A stretch of DNA of 64,000 nucleotides from Polynucleobacter sp. AP-Melu-500A-A1 (GTDB lineage Bacteria > Pseudomonadota > Gammaproteobacteria > Burkholderiales > Burkholderiaceae). The notes beneath the pieces are model-generated. The model was given only the letters and a program-made list of their open reading frames with translations, did not search any database and was not told where the DNA came from. Made by a program: the position numbers and the translations under genes. The stretch's first letter is position 1. Every line of letters begins with the position of its first letter. This document shows positions 49,743-58,188 of the stretch, in pieces. The stretch spans positions 372,001-436,000 of the forward strand of contig NZ_JACVOZ010000001.1 of the NCBI RefSeq assembly GCF_018882125.1. The letters are read 5' to 3'.

Positions 49743-50996
49743 ATGAAGCATGTCATTTTGGGCAATGGCCCAGCAGGGGTTATTGCGGCTGAGACGCTTC
49801 GTAAGCGCGCGCCTAAGGATCAGATTGTGATGATTGGTTCTGAGGACGTACCCCCATACTCACGCATGGCCATCCCCTATCTCTTGATGGGCAATATCGA
49901 TGAGTCTGGCACTTATCTTCGCAAAGATGCCGGACATTTTGAAAAACTAAACATTGACCAAATACTTGGTAAAGCAACTGCGATTGATATTCAAGCTAAG
50001 AAGATTGAGCTAGATGGAAAGTCCATTAGTTTTGATAAGTTATTGATCGCTACGGGTTCAGTACCTGTCCAACCCCCGATTCCTGGAATTGATTTACCAG
50101 GTGTTCACCCTTGCTGGACTTTAGAGGATGCACGCGCTATTGCTCAGCTTGCTAAACCAGGTTCTAAAGTATTGCAGATGGGCGCAGGCTTTATTGGCTG
50201 CATCATTTTAGAGGCGCTTGCCAGTAGAAAAGTCGAGCTCACTGTTGTAGAGATGGGTGATCGCATGGTTCCTCGCATGATGACTGAAGTAGCTGGGGGA
50301 ATGATTAAAAAGTGGGTACAAGAAAAAGGGGTTCAGGTTTACACCGACACTAAAGTTGAAGCCATTACTAAATCTGGATCTGGATTAGCTGTCAAGCTCT
50401 CGAATGGTAAATCTATTGAAGTGGATCTAGTGATTTCAGCAACGGGGGTGCGACCCAATATTGCTTACTTAAAAAATTCTGGCCTTGACTTAAATACCGG
50501 AATTTTGGTAAATGATTTGATGCAAACTTCTCACCCTGACATTTATGCGGCCGGTGATGTCACTGAGAGCATTGATTTTTCAACAGGTAAGCGTATTGTC
50601 AATGCGATTCAACCAAATGCAGCAGAGCAAGCCAGAATTGCAGCAATCAGCATGACAGGTGGTGATGCACATAGTTTAGGAGCTCTTCAGATTAACGTGT
50701 TAGATACCTTGGGTCTGATTTCTTCTTCATTTGGTTTATGGTCTGGCGCTAAGGATGGTGATCATGTGGAGCTAGTTGATTCAGTGAATTACAAATACCT
50801 TCGCCTAGAGTTTTTAGGGGATGTATTGGTAGGTGCAACCTGTGTAGGTACCACTGAGCATATCGGTGTTTTGCGTGGCTTGATTCAAGGGAAGATTACC
50901 TTGGGTGATTGGAAAGATACCTTAATTGGCGATCCCACTAAATCCATGGATGCTTATTTGGCGGTTGGTCAAGCGCAATCAGTCTGGATGAATTAA
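49743..50996 (+). CDS. FAD/NAD(P)-dependent oxidoreductase subunit
   Basis: 417 residues of the pyridine-nucleotide disulfide oxidoreductase fold: VILGNGPAGVIAAETL (FAD), SRMAIPYLLMG, LLIATGSVPVQPPIPG, LQMGAGFIGCIILEAL (NAD), SATGVRPN and YAAGDVTES (second FAD). Placed 10 bases after the AOR subunit, it probably passes electrons between the ferredoxin subunit and NAD(H), as AorC does in Aromatoleum. No redox-active disulfide motif is seen, in keeping with a nitrite-reductase/rubredoxin-reductase-like NAD(P)H dehydrogenase. Confidence 0.88.
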   Translation: MKHVILGNGPAGVIAAETLRKRAPKDQIVMIGSEDVPPYSRMAIPYLLMGNIDESGTYLRKDAGHFEKLNIDQILGKATAIDIQAKKIELDGKSISFDKLLIATGSVPVQPPIPGIDLPGVHPCWTLEDARAIAQLAKPGSKVLQMGAGFIGCIILEALASRKVELTVVEMGDRMVPRMMTEVAGGMIKKWVQEKGVQVYTDTKVEAITKSGSGLAVKLSNGKSIEVDLVISATGVRPNIAYLKNSGLDLNTGILVNDLMQTSHPDIYAAGDVTESIDFSTGKRIVNAIQPNAAEQARIAAISMTGGDAHSLGALQINVLDTLGLISSSFGLWSGAKDGDHVELVDSVNYKYLRLEFLGDVLVGATCVGTTEHIGVLRGLIQGKITLGDWKDTLIGDPTKSMDAYLAVGQAQSVWMN

Positions 50997-51005
50997 GCTT
51001 TCGAT

Positions 51006-51260
51006 ATGCAAATTACTTTGAAGTTGTTTGCCAGCTTGGCAAGCTATCTCCCTCCTCATAAAAAGAATGGAATTGAAGCTGATATTGAAGTGGCGGAGGG
51101 CAGCACTATTGGCGACATGATTGAGCTCTACAAGATTCCAAGTAAGTCAGCACATCTGGTGATGGTAAATGGTTTCTATATCAAGCCAGAAGAGCGTAAT
51201 CAATATGTTCTAAAAGCCGATGATGCTCTGGCTATTTGTCCTCCAGTAGCTGGCGGATAA
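51006..51260 (+). CDS. MoaD/ThiS-family sulfur carrier
   Basis: 84 residues of ubiquitin-like beta-grasp type: TLKLFASLASYLPP, VAEGSTIGDMIE, VMVNGFYI, LKADDALAICPPVAGG. The C-terminal Gly-Gly is the site of thiocarboxylate formation, needed to put dithiolene sulfurs on molybdopterin. A dedicated copy inside an AOR operon suggests a role in the tungsten-pterin cofactor. It starts 9 bases after the FAD subunit. Confidence 0.88.
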   Translation: MQITLKLFASLASYLPPHKKNGIEADIEVAEGSTIGDMIELYKIPSKSAHLVMVNGFYIKPEERNQYVLKADDALAICPPVAGG

Positions 51261-51281
51261 GTTTTTCAGTAGCTAGTTCAG

Positions 51282-51578
51282 ATGCCAAAATTTGTCAGGG
51301 AGATGGGCTGTACGCCTGAAGATTTGGTGCGCTGGCTACCGCAAGCACTCGGTGACTTATATCCAAATTCGACTGTAGTGCTTGATGGAAATATCTTACT
51401 TTCAGCAAAAATCCCCGAATTGCAGATAGAGGGTAGAAGCAAGCCTTCTCGAAAAATAGCCCTCTTAGATATTCCAGTCCTAGATCTCAGGCTGAAGTTT
51501 GCTGAAAATTGGACTGCTATTCAGTGTGAGACAGCTTTAAAGCGATTTGATCTTTATACTCGCAGAGGTGGGGGTTAG
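51282..51578 (+). CDS. Unrecognised 98-residue protein of the AOR operon, C-terminal Gly-Gly-Gly
   Basis: I do not recognise it. It starts MPKFVREMGCTPEDLVRWLP, has alternating hydrophobic strands in the middle (STVVLDGNILLSA, ALLDIPVLDLRLKF), one helix-like stretch (IQCETALKRFDLY) and ends RRGGG. No membrane segment and two cysteines (C10, C80). It lies 21 bases after the MoaD-like gene and ends before argJ, so it belongs to the operon. It might help cofactor assembly or carry sulfur through its glycine tail, but that is only a guess. Confidence 0.7.
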   Translation: MPKFVREMGCTPEDLVRWLPQALGDLYPNSTVVLDGNILLSAKIPELQIEGRSKPSRKIALLDIPVLDLRLKFAENWTAIQCETALKRFDLYTRRGGG

Positions 51579-51623
51579 CTTGATGCCCCTTTTTCCTTTT
51601 ACCTTTTGATTATTGAGTTTTCT

Positions 51624-52859
51624 ATGTCAGTTAATCTACCTTTACCTCAAAAATCAGACCTCAAACCTATTTCTGGTTTTGAGATGGGCATTGCTCAGGC
51701 TGGAATCAAGAAGGCCAATCGCAAAGATTTATTAGTCATGACATTAGCGCCAGGATCTCAAGTGGCTGGGGTATTTACCCTCAATCGCTTTTGTGCGGCC
51801 CCAGTTCAAGTATGTCGAGAGCATTTAGCCCAAGATGGCCGTCATGGTGAGATTCGGGCCTTAGTTGTTAATACGGGTAATGCCAATGCTGGAACTGGTG
51901 AGCAGGGCATGCAGCATGCTCTAGAAACTTGCGCTGCTTTAGCAAAAGATCTCAAATTAAATCCAGAACAAATCCTACCTTTTTCTACTGGTGTGATTTT
52001 GGAGCCCTTACCGATTGGGAAAATTGTTTCTGCTTTGCCGAAAGCCGTAGCGCACTTAGGAGAAGACAACTGGTTGGACGCGGCGGAAGCTATTATGACA
52101 ACCGATACTCAACCGAAGGCTTGCTCAGCCACTGTTCAGACTTCTGCAGGGCTTGTGACGATGACTGGCATTTGTAAGGGCGCCGGAATGATTCATCCTA
52201 ATATGGCAACCATGTTGGGTTTCATTGCAACTGATGCAGGCTTTGCTCCTGGCTTATTGACAGCCTTGACTCGTGAAGTAGCCGACCAATCATTTAACGC
52301 TATCACTATTGATGGGGATACTTCGACCAATGATTCTTTCATCATTATGGCGACGGGAAAATCTCCTGTTCAGATTACCTCTACTGCCGATGCAAACTAT
52401 GCAATTGTGTGCGATGCACTGATTGCAATTGCTAAAAAGTTAGCGCAAATGATTGTGCGCGATGGTGAAGGTGCTACAAAACTGATGACCATAGAAGTTA
52501 TTGGTGGCAAGACAGTTGAAGAGTGCCGCCTAGTGGCCAAGGCAATTGCCCATTCTCCTTTGGTAAAGACTGCCTTTTTTGCTAGTGACCCTAACCTTGG
52601 TCGAATCTTGGCGGCAATTGGATATGCGGGTATCTTAGACTTAGATGTGGGTAAGGTTCAAATGTGGCTTGGTGATGTTTGGGTTGCCAAGGATGGTGGG
52701 CGGAACCCCAGCTATCAAGAGGCTGATGGTCAAAGAGTGATGCAAGAATCAGAAATTACCATCAAGATTGATTTAGGTCGCGGCACTGCTTCTCAAACCT
52801 TGTGGACATGTGACTTATCGCATGATTATGTTTCGATTAATGCTGACTACCGTTCTTAA
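51624..52859 (+). CDS. argJ: Bifunctional glutamate N-acetyltransferase / N-acetylglutamate synthase
   Basis: Cyclic arginine pathway enzyme moving acetyl from N-acetylornithine to glutamate. The precursor cuts itself before the nucleophilic Thr in [21 protein letters not shown] precedes it. [32 protein letters not shown] and the end [13 protein letters not shown] are family marks. I chose ATG 51624 (411 residues); a frame-open start 18 bases upstream looks spurious. Confidence 0.97.
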   Translation: MSVNLPLPQKSDLKPISGFEMGIAQAGIKKANRKDLLVMTLAPGSQVAGVFTLNRFCAAPVQVCREHLAQDGRHGEIRALVVNTGNANAGTGEQGMQHALETCAALAKDLKLNPEQILPFSTGVILEPLPIGKIVSALPKAVAHLGEDNWLDAAEAIMTTDTQPKACSATVQTSAGLVTMTGICKGAGMIHPNMATMLGFIATDAGFAPGLLTALTREVADQSFNAITIDGDTSTNDSFIIMATGKSPVQITSTADANYAIVCDALIAIAKKLAQMIVRDGEGATKLMTIEVIGGKTVEECRLVAKAIAHSPLVKTAFFASDPNLGRILAAIGYAGILDLDVGKVQMWLGDVWVAKDGGRNPSYQEADGQRVMQESEITIKIDLGRGTASQTLWTCDLSHDYVSINADYRS

Positions 52860-52871
52860 AAGTAAATAAAA

Positions 52872-53729
52872 ATGAATGAAAAACTAGAGCAGCTTCTAAC
52901 TCACCTTGAAACTTTCTTACCTAAGCCTCTAACAGAGGAAGATTGGAATTCTTCTACTGCATTTAGATGGCGTCGACGCGATAGCATCTTTGGCAGTATT
53001 GGTTTTATGCAGCCAGTGAAGCATGTTTCCGATATTACTTTTGAGGATCTGAAGAATATCGATCGTCAGCGTGACGCGATTCGGGACAATACCAAAAACT
53101 TCATTCAAAAAAAGCCAGCCAATAATATTTTGCTCACGGGCGCCAGAGGCACAGGCAAGTCTTCACTGATTAAAGCGAGCTTGCATGAATTTGCAAGCCA
53201 AGGCTTACGTTTGGTAGAAGTAGAGAAGGATCATTTAGCAGATCTAGCCGATATTGCCGATATCTTGGCTGAGCGGCCTGAGCGCTTTATTGTTTTCTGT
53301 GATGACCTCTCTTTTGACGAGGGTGAATCAGGCTATAAGGCCATGAAATCAGCTTTGGATGGCTCAGTTTCAGCTCAGGTCGACAATATTTTGATTTATG
53401 CCACATCTAATCGGCGTCATCTATTGCCTGAATACATGAAAGATAACGAAGGCTATGCTTATAGCGATGATGGAGAAATTCATCCGGGTGAAGTAGTTGA
53501 AGAAAAGATTTCTTTATCTGAACGATTTGGTTTGTGGCTATCGTTTTACCCACCCAAGCAAGATGAATATTTGGCTATCGTCGCCCATTGGTTAACCCAT
53601 TTTGGTTTAAGTGCGACGCAGATTGAAGCGGCACGCGCCGAAGCTTTGGTCTGGGCTCTCGAGCGAGGCTCACGTTCTGGGCGCGTAGCTTGGCAATTTG
53701 CAAAACATTGGGCTGGATCTCACGCCTAA
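52872..53729 (+). CDS. DUF815 AAA-type ATPase
   Basis: 285 residues. P-loop GARGTGKSSL (about 95-104), Walker-B-like VFCDDLSFDEGES, then TSNRRHLLPEYMKDN and RFGLWLSFYPPKQDEYL, the sensor-like features of DUF815 proteins. The biological role is unknown. It sits between argJ and mutT, an order also common in Burkholderia. 12-base gap after argJ. Confidence 0.88.
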   Translation: MNEKLEQLLTHLETFLPKPLTEEDWNSSTAFRWRRRDSIFGSIGFMQPVKHVSDITFEDLKNIDRQRDAIRDNTKNFIQKKPANNILLTGARGTGKSSLIKASLHEFASQGLRLVEVEKDHLADLADIADILAERPERFIVFCDDLSFDEGESGYKAMKSALDGSVSAQVDNILIYATSNRRHLLPEYMKDNEGYAYSDDGEIHPGEVVEEKISLSERFGLWLSFYPPKQDEYLAIVAHWLTHFGLSATQIEAARAEALVWALERGSRSGRVAWQFAKHWAGSHA

Positions 53730-53744
53730 AAGTATTTTATTTTC

Positions 53745-54161
53745 ATGACTGAAGATCAACGTCCCGTCACAGAGGTTGCCGCCGGTATCTTATTAGATAC
53801 TCAAGGCCGCTTTTTATTGGGGCAAAGGCCAGAGGGTAAGCCCTACGCTGGTTACTGGGAAGTGCCCGGTGGAAAAATTGAAAAAGGGGAGTCTGTTTTT
53901 GAGGCGCTCAAACGTGAGCTTCAAGAAGAGCTAGGTATTGAGATTGAATCTAGCGAAGAACTGACAGTTCTGGAGCATGATTACCCCCATGCTTATGTGC
54001 GCTTACATGTGAGCGTGATTCGACAGTGGTCTGGCACTCCCGTGGGTTGCGAAGGTCAGGCTTTATCTTGGGAGTTGATCTCAGCAAAAACCCCCTCAGT
54101 TGACCCCCTCCTACCAGCCGCTTGGCCAATGCTGGAAAGGCTTAGAGACTTACTCGCTTAG
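53745..54161 (+). CDS. mutT: Nudix hydrolase, MutT type (8-oxo-dGTP diphosphatase)
   Basis: 138 residues. The Nudix box runs 42-64 with the key residues Gly43, Glu49, Arg57-Glu58, Glu61-Glu62 and Gly64 in the GX5EX7REUXEEXGU spacing. WEVPGGKIE and the short C-terminal domain fit MutT, which hydrolyses oxidised dGTP. Convergent with zapD: the two stop codons share TTAG. Confidence 0.9.
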   Translation: MTEDQRPVTEVAAGILLDTQGRFLLGQRPEGKPYAGYWEVPGGKIEKGESVFEALKRELQEELGIEIESSEELTVLEHDYPHAYVRLHVSVIRQWSGTPVGCEGQALSWELISAKTPSVDPLLPAAWPMLERLRDLLA

Positions 54162-54910
54162 AACTGACAAAGTGTCAGTTTGAATGGCACATCGATATTG
54201 ACGTGCTGCGCTTTTTTATCCCGATCAGCTTTTAAAAACCGTACCGAGAGTAGATATTTGTTGGCACTAATTTCTGAGAAGACGGTGTCGTCCTCAACAG
54301 CTAAGCGCATTAATTGATAGACCTTACCCGATGGTGCTTGCTGAAAAGAACCATTATGTGCAACCACATCTTTTGCTTCACCGGATTGACGAAGTAAACG
54401 TAAAAATAATTGACAAGCTTCTTGCCATGGCAAAAGAGGTGCAACAAATTGATCAAGAAGCGCGCGCCGCTCACTAGATGGACTATTTTTCCAGGCATGA
54501 TAGCTTGGCAAATCAATCGGACTGGTGCCCCCCGGAATATTTAATCTAGTACGGATAGCATTTAACCATTCACTCTCGGAGATGACTAAATTTGGTCTAC
54601 CCATGGAGCTATTAATACTGCTGGCAACCCCATCAATTTCAGTAAGAGTTTGGGTAAGCGCTTCTTGATCTACTTTTTGCGAACCCTTTAGACCATTCAA
54701 GGCATATTTTTGACGCTCAAACTCTTTCAGGAGCAATGCTTTGATATCGCCGCGTGATCCAATATCGCCAAGATCAAACAGCATAGAGATTGCATTATGG
54801 TGAAGCTCGGGATCATCAGAGCGATTAAAGTGATTGAAACGGGCGAACAAATACTCCAGTCGAAGCATGCTTCGAACTAATTCGTTAAAGGGGTATTCGT
54901 AAACAATCAC
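54158..54910 (-). CDS. zapD: Cell division protein ZapD
   Basis: FtsZ-bundling factor of 250 residues. IVYEYPFNELVRSMLRLEYLF, the helical domain with SMGRPNL and a beta-rich C-terminal domain with ISANKYLLSVRFL and NIDVPFKLTLCQF match the ZapD (DUF1342) family. It lies 11 bases downstream of coaE, as in other proteobacteria. The small yacG gene that often accompanies coaE-zapD is absent here. Confidence 0.95.
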   Translation of the reverse strand: MIVYEYPFNELVRSMLRLEYLFARFNHFNRSDDPELHHNAISMLFDLGDIGSRGDIKALLLKEFERQKYALNGLKGSQKVDQEALTQTLTEIDGVASSINSSMGRPNLVISESEWLNAIRTRLNIPGGTSPIDLPSYHAWKNSPSSERRALLDQFVAPLLPWQEACQLFLRLLRQSGEAKDVVAHNGSFQQAPSGKVYQLMRLAVEDDTVFSEISANKYLLSVRFLKADRDKKAQHVNIDVPFKLTLCQF

Positions 54911-54921
54911 AAGCCCATATT

Positions 54922-55608
54922 CTATGACGAACTGAGTTTTGCTTTCTTAATCCCTAGGATTTTTTGGTGCAATTGTTCAACTGCTGATTTGAGCTCAGAC
55001 AAACTGCCCTGGTTCTCAACGACGGTATTTGCCAGTGCAAGTCGGGTTTGGCGGCTAGCTTGAGCTTCCAAAATCGCCTCCACCTCAAGTCTGGATAAAT
55101 TGCTGCGCTGCATCACTCTTTGAATTTGGGTCTCCTCAGGGCAATCCACCACCACCAGGTAGTCAATTTGGTCTGTCCAGTTCCCCGACTCAACGAGCAA
55201 GGGGACCACAAAGACGAGATATGGAACGGCAGCATCAGCTAGCAGCAAAGCCTGTCTGAGTGTTTCTTGGCGAATTAAGGGGTGGGTAATTTCCTCTAAA
55301 GATTTTCTGGCATCCAGAGTGCTGAATACCAGGGTGCGCATTTTGGCCCTATCTAAAGCGCCGCTAGGCTCAATAAATTCTGACCCAAAGCGCGCTTGAA
55401 TGAGGGGAATGGCACTTCCGCCAGGAGCAGTAATTTGATGCGCAATCAAATCGGTATCGATGACACCTGCACCTAATTGTGTAAGCAAATCACTTACAGC
55501 AGTTTTGCCAGAGCCAATGCCCCCGGTTAAGCCAACCAAGGGAAGGCGTTGCCTTAAGGCGCTTAAGTGAGATTGCCCAGTAGGAATGTTAGAAGATTCT
55601 GTGGCCAT
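54922..55608 (-). CDS. coaE: Dephospho-CoA kinase
   Basis: Last step of coenzyme A synthesis. P-loop [11 protein letters not shown] (29-39), [27 protein letters not shown] and [14 protein letters not shown]. 228 residues: a 24-residue N-terminal lead precedes the core, and its start overlaps the end of the prepilin peptidase gene by 46 bases. No later ATG precedes the P-loop strand, so this start is the only ATG choice. Confidence 0.95.
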   Translation of the reverse strand: MATESSNIPTGQSHLSALRQRLPLVGLTGGIGSGKTAVSDLLTQLGAGVIDTDLIAHQITAPGGSAIPLIQARFGSEFIEPSGALDRAKMRTLVFSTLDARKSLEEITHPLIRQETLRQALLLADAAVPYLVFVVPLLVESGNWTDQIDYLVVVDCPEETQIQRVMQRSNLSRLEVEAILEAQASRQTRLALANTVVENQGSLSELKSAVEQLHQKILGIKKAKLSSS

Positions 55609-56063
55609 AACAACTCAATAATGCCAGCAAAGGCAAGAAATGGTCCAAAAGGAAATGCATGGCAAGAGTTTTGCTTGTGCCATTTGAGATAGATCATGCC
55701 ACCAATTAAGCCGGAAATTGAGGCGATGAGGAGGATGCTAGGTAAGGCGCTCCATCCTAACCAGGCGCCAAGAGCTGCCAATAGTTTTGCATCACCCATG
55801 CCAATACCATCCTGTTGCTTTATCAGGTGATAAAGATAATTTAAGAGCCATAAACTTACATAACCCATGAGTGACCCAATAATAGAGTCGGTAACATCAA
55901 CATAATGAGAGGGTGACAGTAAATTAAAGACCATGCCGGCAACGATTAGTGGCAAGGTAATTGAGTCGGGAAGCCTAAAGCTGCGCAAATCAACATAGCT
56001 CAAATACAGCAGTATCACTATGAGCAATACACGAACGAGGTCGACGTTGTTGAGCAGGCTCAT
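55563..56063 (-). CDS. Prepilin peptidase (A24 domain only), PilD-like
   Basis: 166 residues with about five helices. The two catalytic aspartates of the A24 aspartic peptidases are D25 in DLRSFRLPD and D91 in GMGDAKLL. Canonical PilD/GspO is near 290 residues with an N-terminal zinc-cysteine and N-methyltransferase domain; that domain is absent here. It may process pilin leaders without N-methylation, or methylation is done elsewhere. It overlaps pilC by one base and coaE by 46 bases. Confidence 0.85.
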   Translation of the reverse strand: MSLLNNVDLVRVLLIVILLYLSYVDLRSFRLPDSITLPLIVAGMVFNLLSPSHYVDVTDSIIGSLMGYVSLWLLNYLYHLIKQQDGIGMGDAKLLAALGAWLGWSALPSILLIASISGLIGGMIYLKWHKQNSCHAFPFGPFLAFAGIIELLWPQNLLTFLLGNLT

Positions 56064-57121
56064 TACACAATTTGTCCAAGGCTAAAAATTGGGAGATATA
56101 GGATGATGACTAAGCTACCAATAATTATCCCAACAATCACAATTAAAAGGGGTTCTAGTGTTTGACTGAGGGTATTTAAGCGATTGCTAAGATCTGATCC
56201 TAAAGCATTAGCACGCTTACAAAGCATGCCGTCTAGGGAACCACTCTCCGCTGCAATCCTGAGTAACTGTAGGGTTTCAAGATCAAAGAGGATATGTTTA
56301 GGGTCGGCTTTTACTAATGCCTCTCCCAAAGGCCAGCCCCGTGTAAGCTGCTTAAATATCTCAGCACTGAAGTCATGGCTGAGCCAATGATTCGAGGATT
56401 GGGCTGTGACCCTAAGAGCATCGGGTAATGAAAGCCCAGATCTAATCAGATGACCTAATGTGCGACACCAATACGTTAATGTCGCTAATCTTAATAGAGG
56501 ACCCAGGAGTGGTAGTTGAAAACTGAGTCGATCGCATCGTCTTTGTAGGTGCACCGATTTTAGCCAACTGAAGTAAAAAATGAGGATACACAGCACTATA
56601 GATACGCCAAGCTCTAAAAAGTAATGCTCTATGAAAGATGAGAGCTGTATCAGAACTTGTGTAGGCAGCGGAAGATCTGCCTGAAAATGAGAAAAGACAT
56701 CTTTAAACACCGGCACAACCCAAACCATCATGACAATCATCAATGCCAGGGAAGTTATCAGTGTAATTATTGGGTAGGCAAGTGCTTGCTGCACTTTACG
56801 GCGTAATTCAATTTGTGCCTCAAGTTGTTCGCAGATAGTGGTAAGGGCAAGCCCAATATCACCCGTACGCTCACTAACGCTAATGAGATTAATAAATTCC
56901 ATCGAAAAAAGATGTGGATCTACTCGCAGACATTGTGACAAGCTATACCCATTTTTTAATTGCGAGTGAATATTATCTAACCATGCATGCCATGATTTTG
57001 GGGCGGTTTGATGTATGAGTTCGATTGCATTGAGAAGTGCGAGGCCAGCCTGCAGTAAGGTAAGGAGTTGTCGAGCAAAACCCAGCTGATCTTCCTTAGA
57101 GAGTATTCGTCTCATGACCAA
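56063..57121 (-). CDS. pilC: Type IV pilus/type II secretion inner-membrane platform protein (PilC/GspF)
   Basis: 352 residues with two repeats of the T2SSF domain, each with conserved GL-rich stretches: LLTLLQAGLALLNAI and LGHLIRSGLSLPDAL, and SVSERTGDIG and RIAAESGSLDGML. Three membrane helices are visible (about 118-140, 168-190 and 325-347). It anchors the assembly ATPase. It overlaps pilB by 10 bases. Confidence 0.9.
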   Translation of the reverse strand: MVMRRILSKEDQLGFARQLLTLLQAGLALLNAIELIHQTAPKSWHAWLDNIHSQLKNGYSLSQCLRVDPHLFSMEFINLISVSERTGDIGLALTTICEQLEAQIELRRKVQQALAYPIITLITSLALMIVMMVWVVPVFKDVFSHFQADLPLPTQVLIQLSSFIEHYFLELGVSIVLCILIFYFSWLKSVHLQRRCDRLSFQLPLLGPLLRLATLTYWCRTLGHLIRSGLSLPDALRVTAQSSNHWLSHDFSAEIFKQLTRGWPLGEALVKADPKHILFDLETLQLLRIAAESGSLDGMLCKRANALGSDLSNRLNTLSQTLEPLLIVIVGIIIGSLVIILYLPIFSLGQIV

Positions 57122-58188
57122 CTGTCCACTTCAGCATCTAGAGCATCTTGTTTAATCCAGCCTCTTTCAACATGATGCATGCCTGCAGCATGCATAGAGG
57201 GATAGCTAAGATTAGGATTGAATATATGTATGCCATCAAGTACTTCATGCACTCCGACACGACCAAAGTAGCCAGTCCCACAGCAGATTTCACAACTTGA
57301 TTGTTGCGAAGAGCCTTGTCCACGACAGTGGTAACAGGTTTTTCGCACTAAGCGTTGCGAACTAATGCTGCGAATGCATGATTCAAGTGAATTTTGATCG
57401 ATACCTAGATTGTGTAGTCTGGATACAGCAGCGCGAGCACTACGGGTATGAAGGGTACTTAACACCAGATGACCTGTATGCGCTGCTTGAATGGCCAGCT
57501 CTGCACTCGCCTTATCCCGAATCTCCCCAATCATGATGACATCTGGGTCTTGTCTGAGAATGGCTCGAATAATCGTCGAAAAGTCGAGTCCAGCCCGAGG
57601 ATGGAATGCGACTTGATTGATGCCTGGTAAACGAATTTCAATCGGATCTTCAATGGAGCAAATATTACGGTGAATGTGATTCAGACTCTGTAGGCAGCTA
57701 TACAAGGTGCGCGTTTTCCCGCTGCCAGTTGGGCCAGTTACTAGAATTAATCCGTTAACTTGACTTAGGGCATTCTTGAAAATATCTAACTGCTCAGGCA
57801 GTAAACCCAATTGCTCTAATGTGAGTTCTTCAATACGGTTGGGCAAAATGCGAATAACTGCCTTCTCTCCATAGAGGGTTGGCAGTATAGAAACTCGACA
57901 ATCTACATCTGGCCTTGAAAAATTATGGCCAATACAAAGCCGCCCATCTTGTGGAAGGCGCTTTTCGGCAATATCAAGACGTGCCAGAATCTTAATGCGG
58001 GTAATAAGGCGTTCGTGGAGCTCAGCAGAATACTGGGAGTGCTCTTGTAATAAGCCATCTACCCGAGTGCGTACTAGAGTGTTTCGCGCGCCTGCCTCAA
58101 TATGAATATCACTCGCCCTGGAATCCATCGCGTTAACAGCGATTTCATGCCAGATACGAATAATGAGTGAGTCATTATTTAAGCTCAA
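57112..58188 (-). CDS. pilB: Type IV pilus assembly ATPase, short PilB/GspE
   Basis: 358 residues. Retains the N2 domain (SDIHIEAGARNTLVRTRVDG), Walker A GPTGSGKT (152-159), Asp box DPIE, Walker B DVIMIGEIRD (216-225), His box and the zinc-binding cysteines C285, C288, C299 and C302 near VGVHEVL. Compared with the usual 560 or so residues it lacks the whole N-terminal MshEN region and ends soon after the zinc element. The zinc motif favours an assembly ATPase over the retraction type. It overlaps the CorC-like gene by 4 bases. Confidence 0.88.
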   Translation of the reverse strand: MSLNNDSLIIRIWHEIAVNAMDSRASDIHIEAGARNTLVRTRVDGLLQEHSQYSAELHERLITRIKILARLDIAEKRLPQDGRLCIGHNFSRPDVDCRVSILPTLYGEKAVIRILPNRIEELTLEQLGLLPEQLDIFKNALSQVNGLILVTGPTGSGKTRTLYSCLQSLNHIHRNICSIEDPIEIRLPGINQVAFHPRAGLDFSTIIRAILRQDPDVIMIGEIRDKASAELAIQAAHTGHLVLSTLHTRSARAAVSRLHNLGIDQNSLESCIRSISSQRLVRKTCYHCRGQGSSQQSSCEICCGTGYFGRVGVHEVLDGIHIFNPNLSYPSMHAAGMHHVERGWIKQDALDAEVDSWS

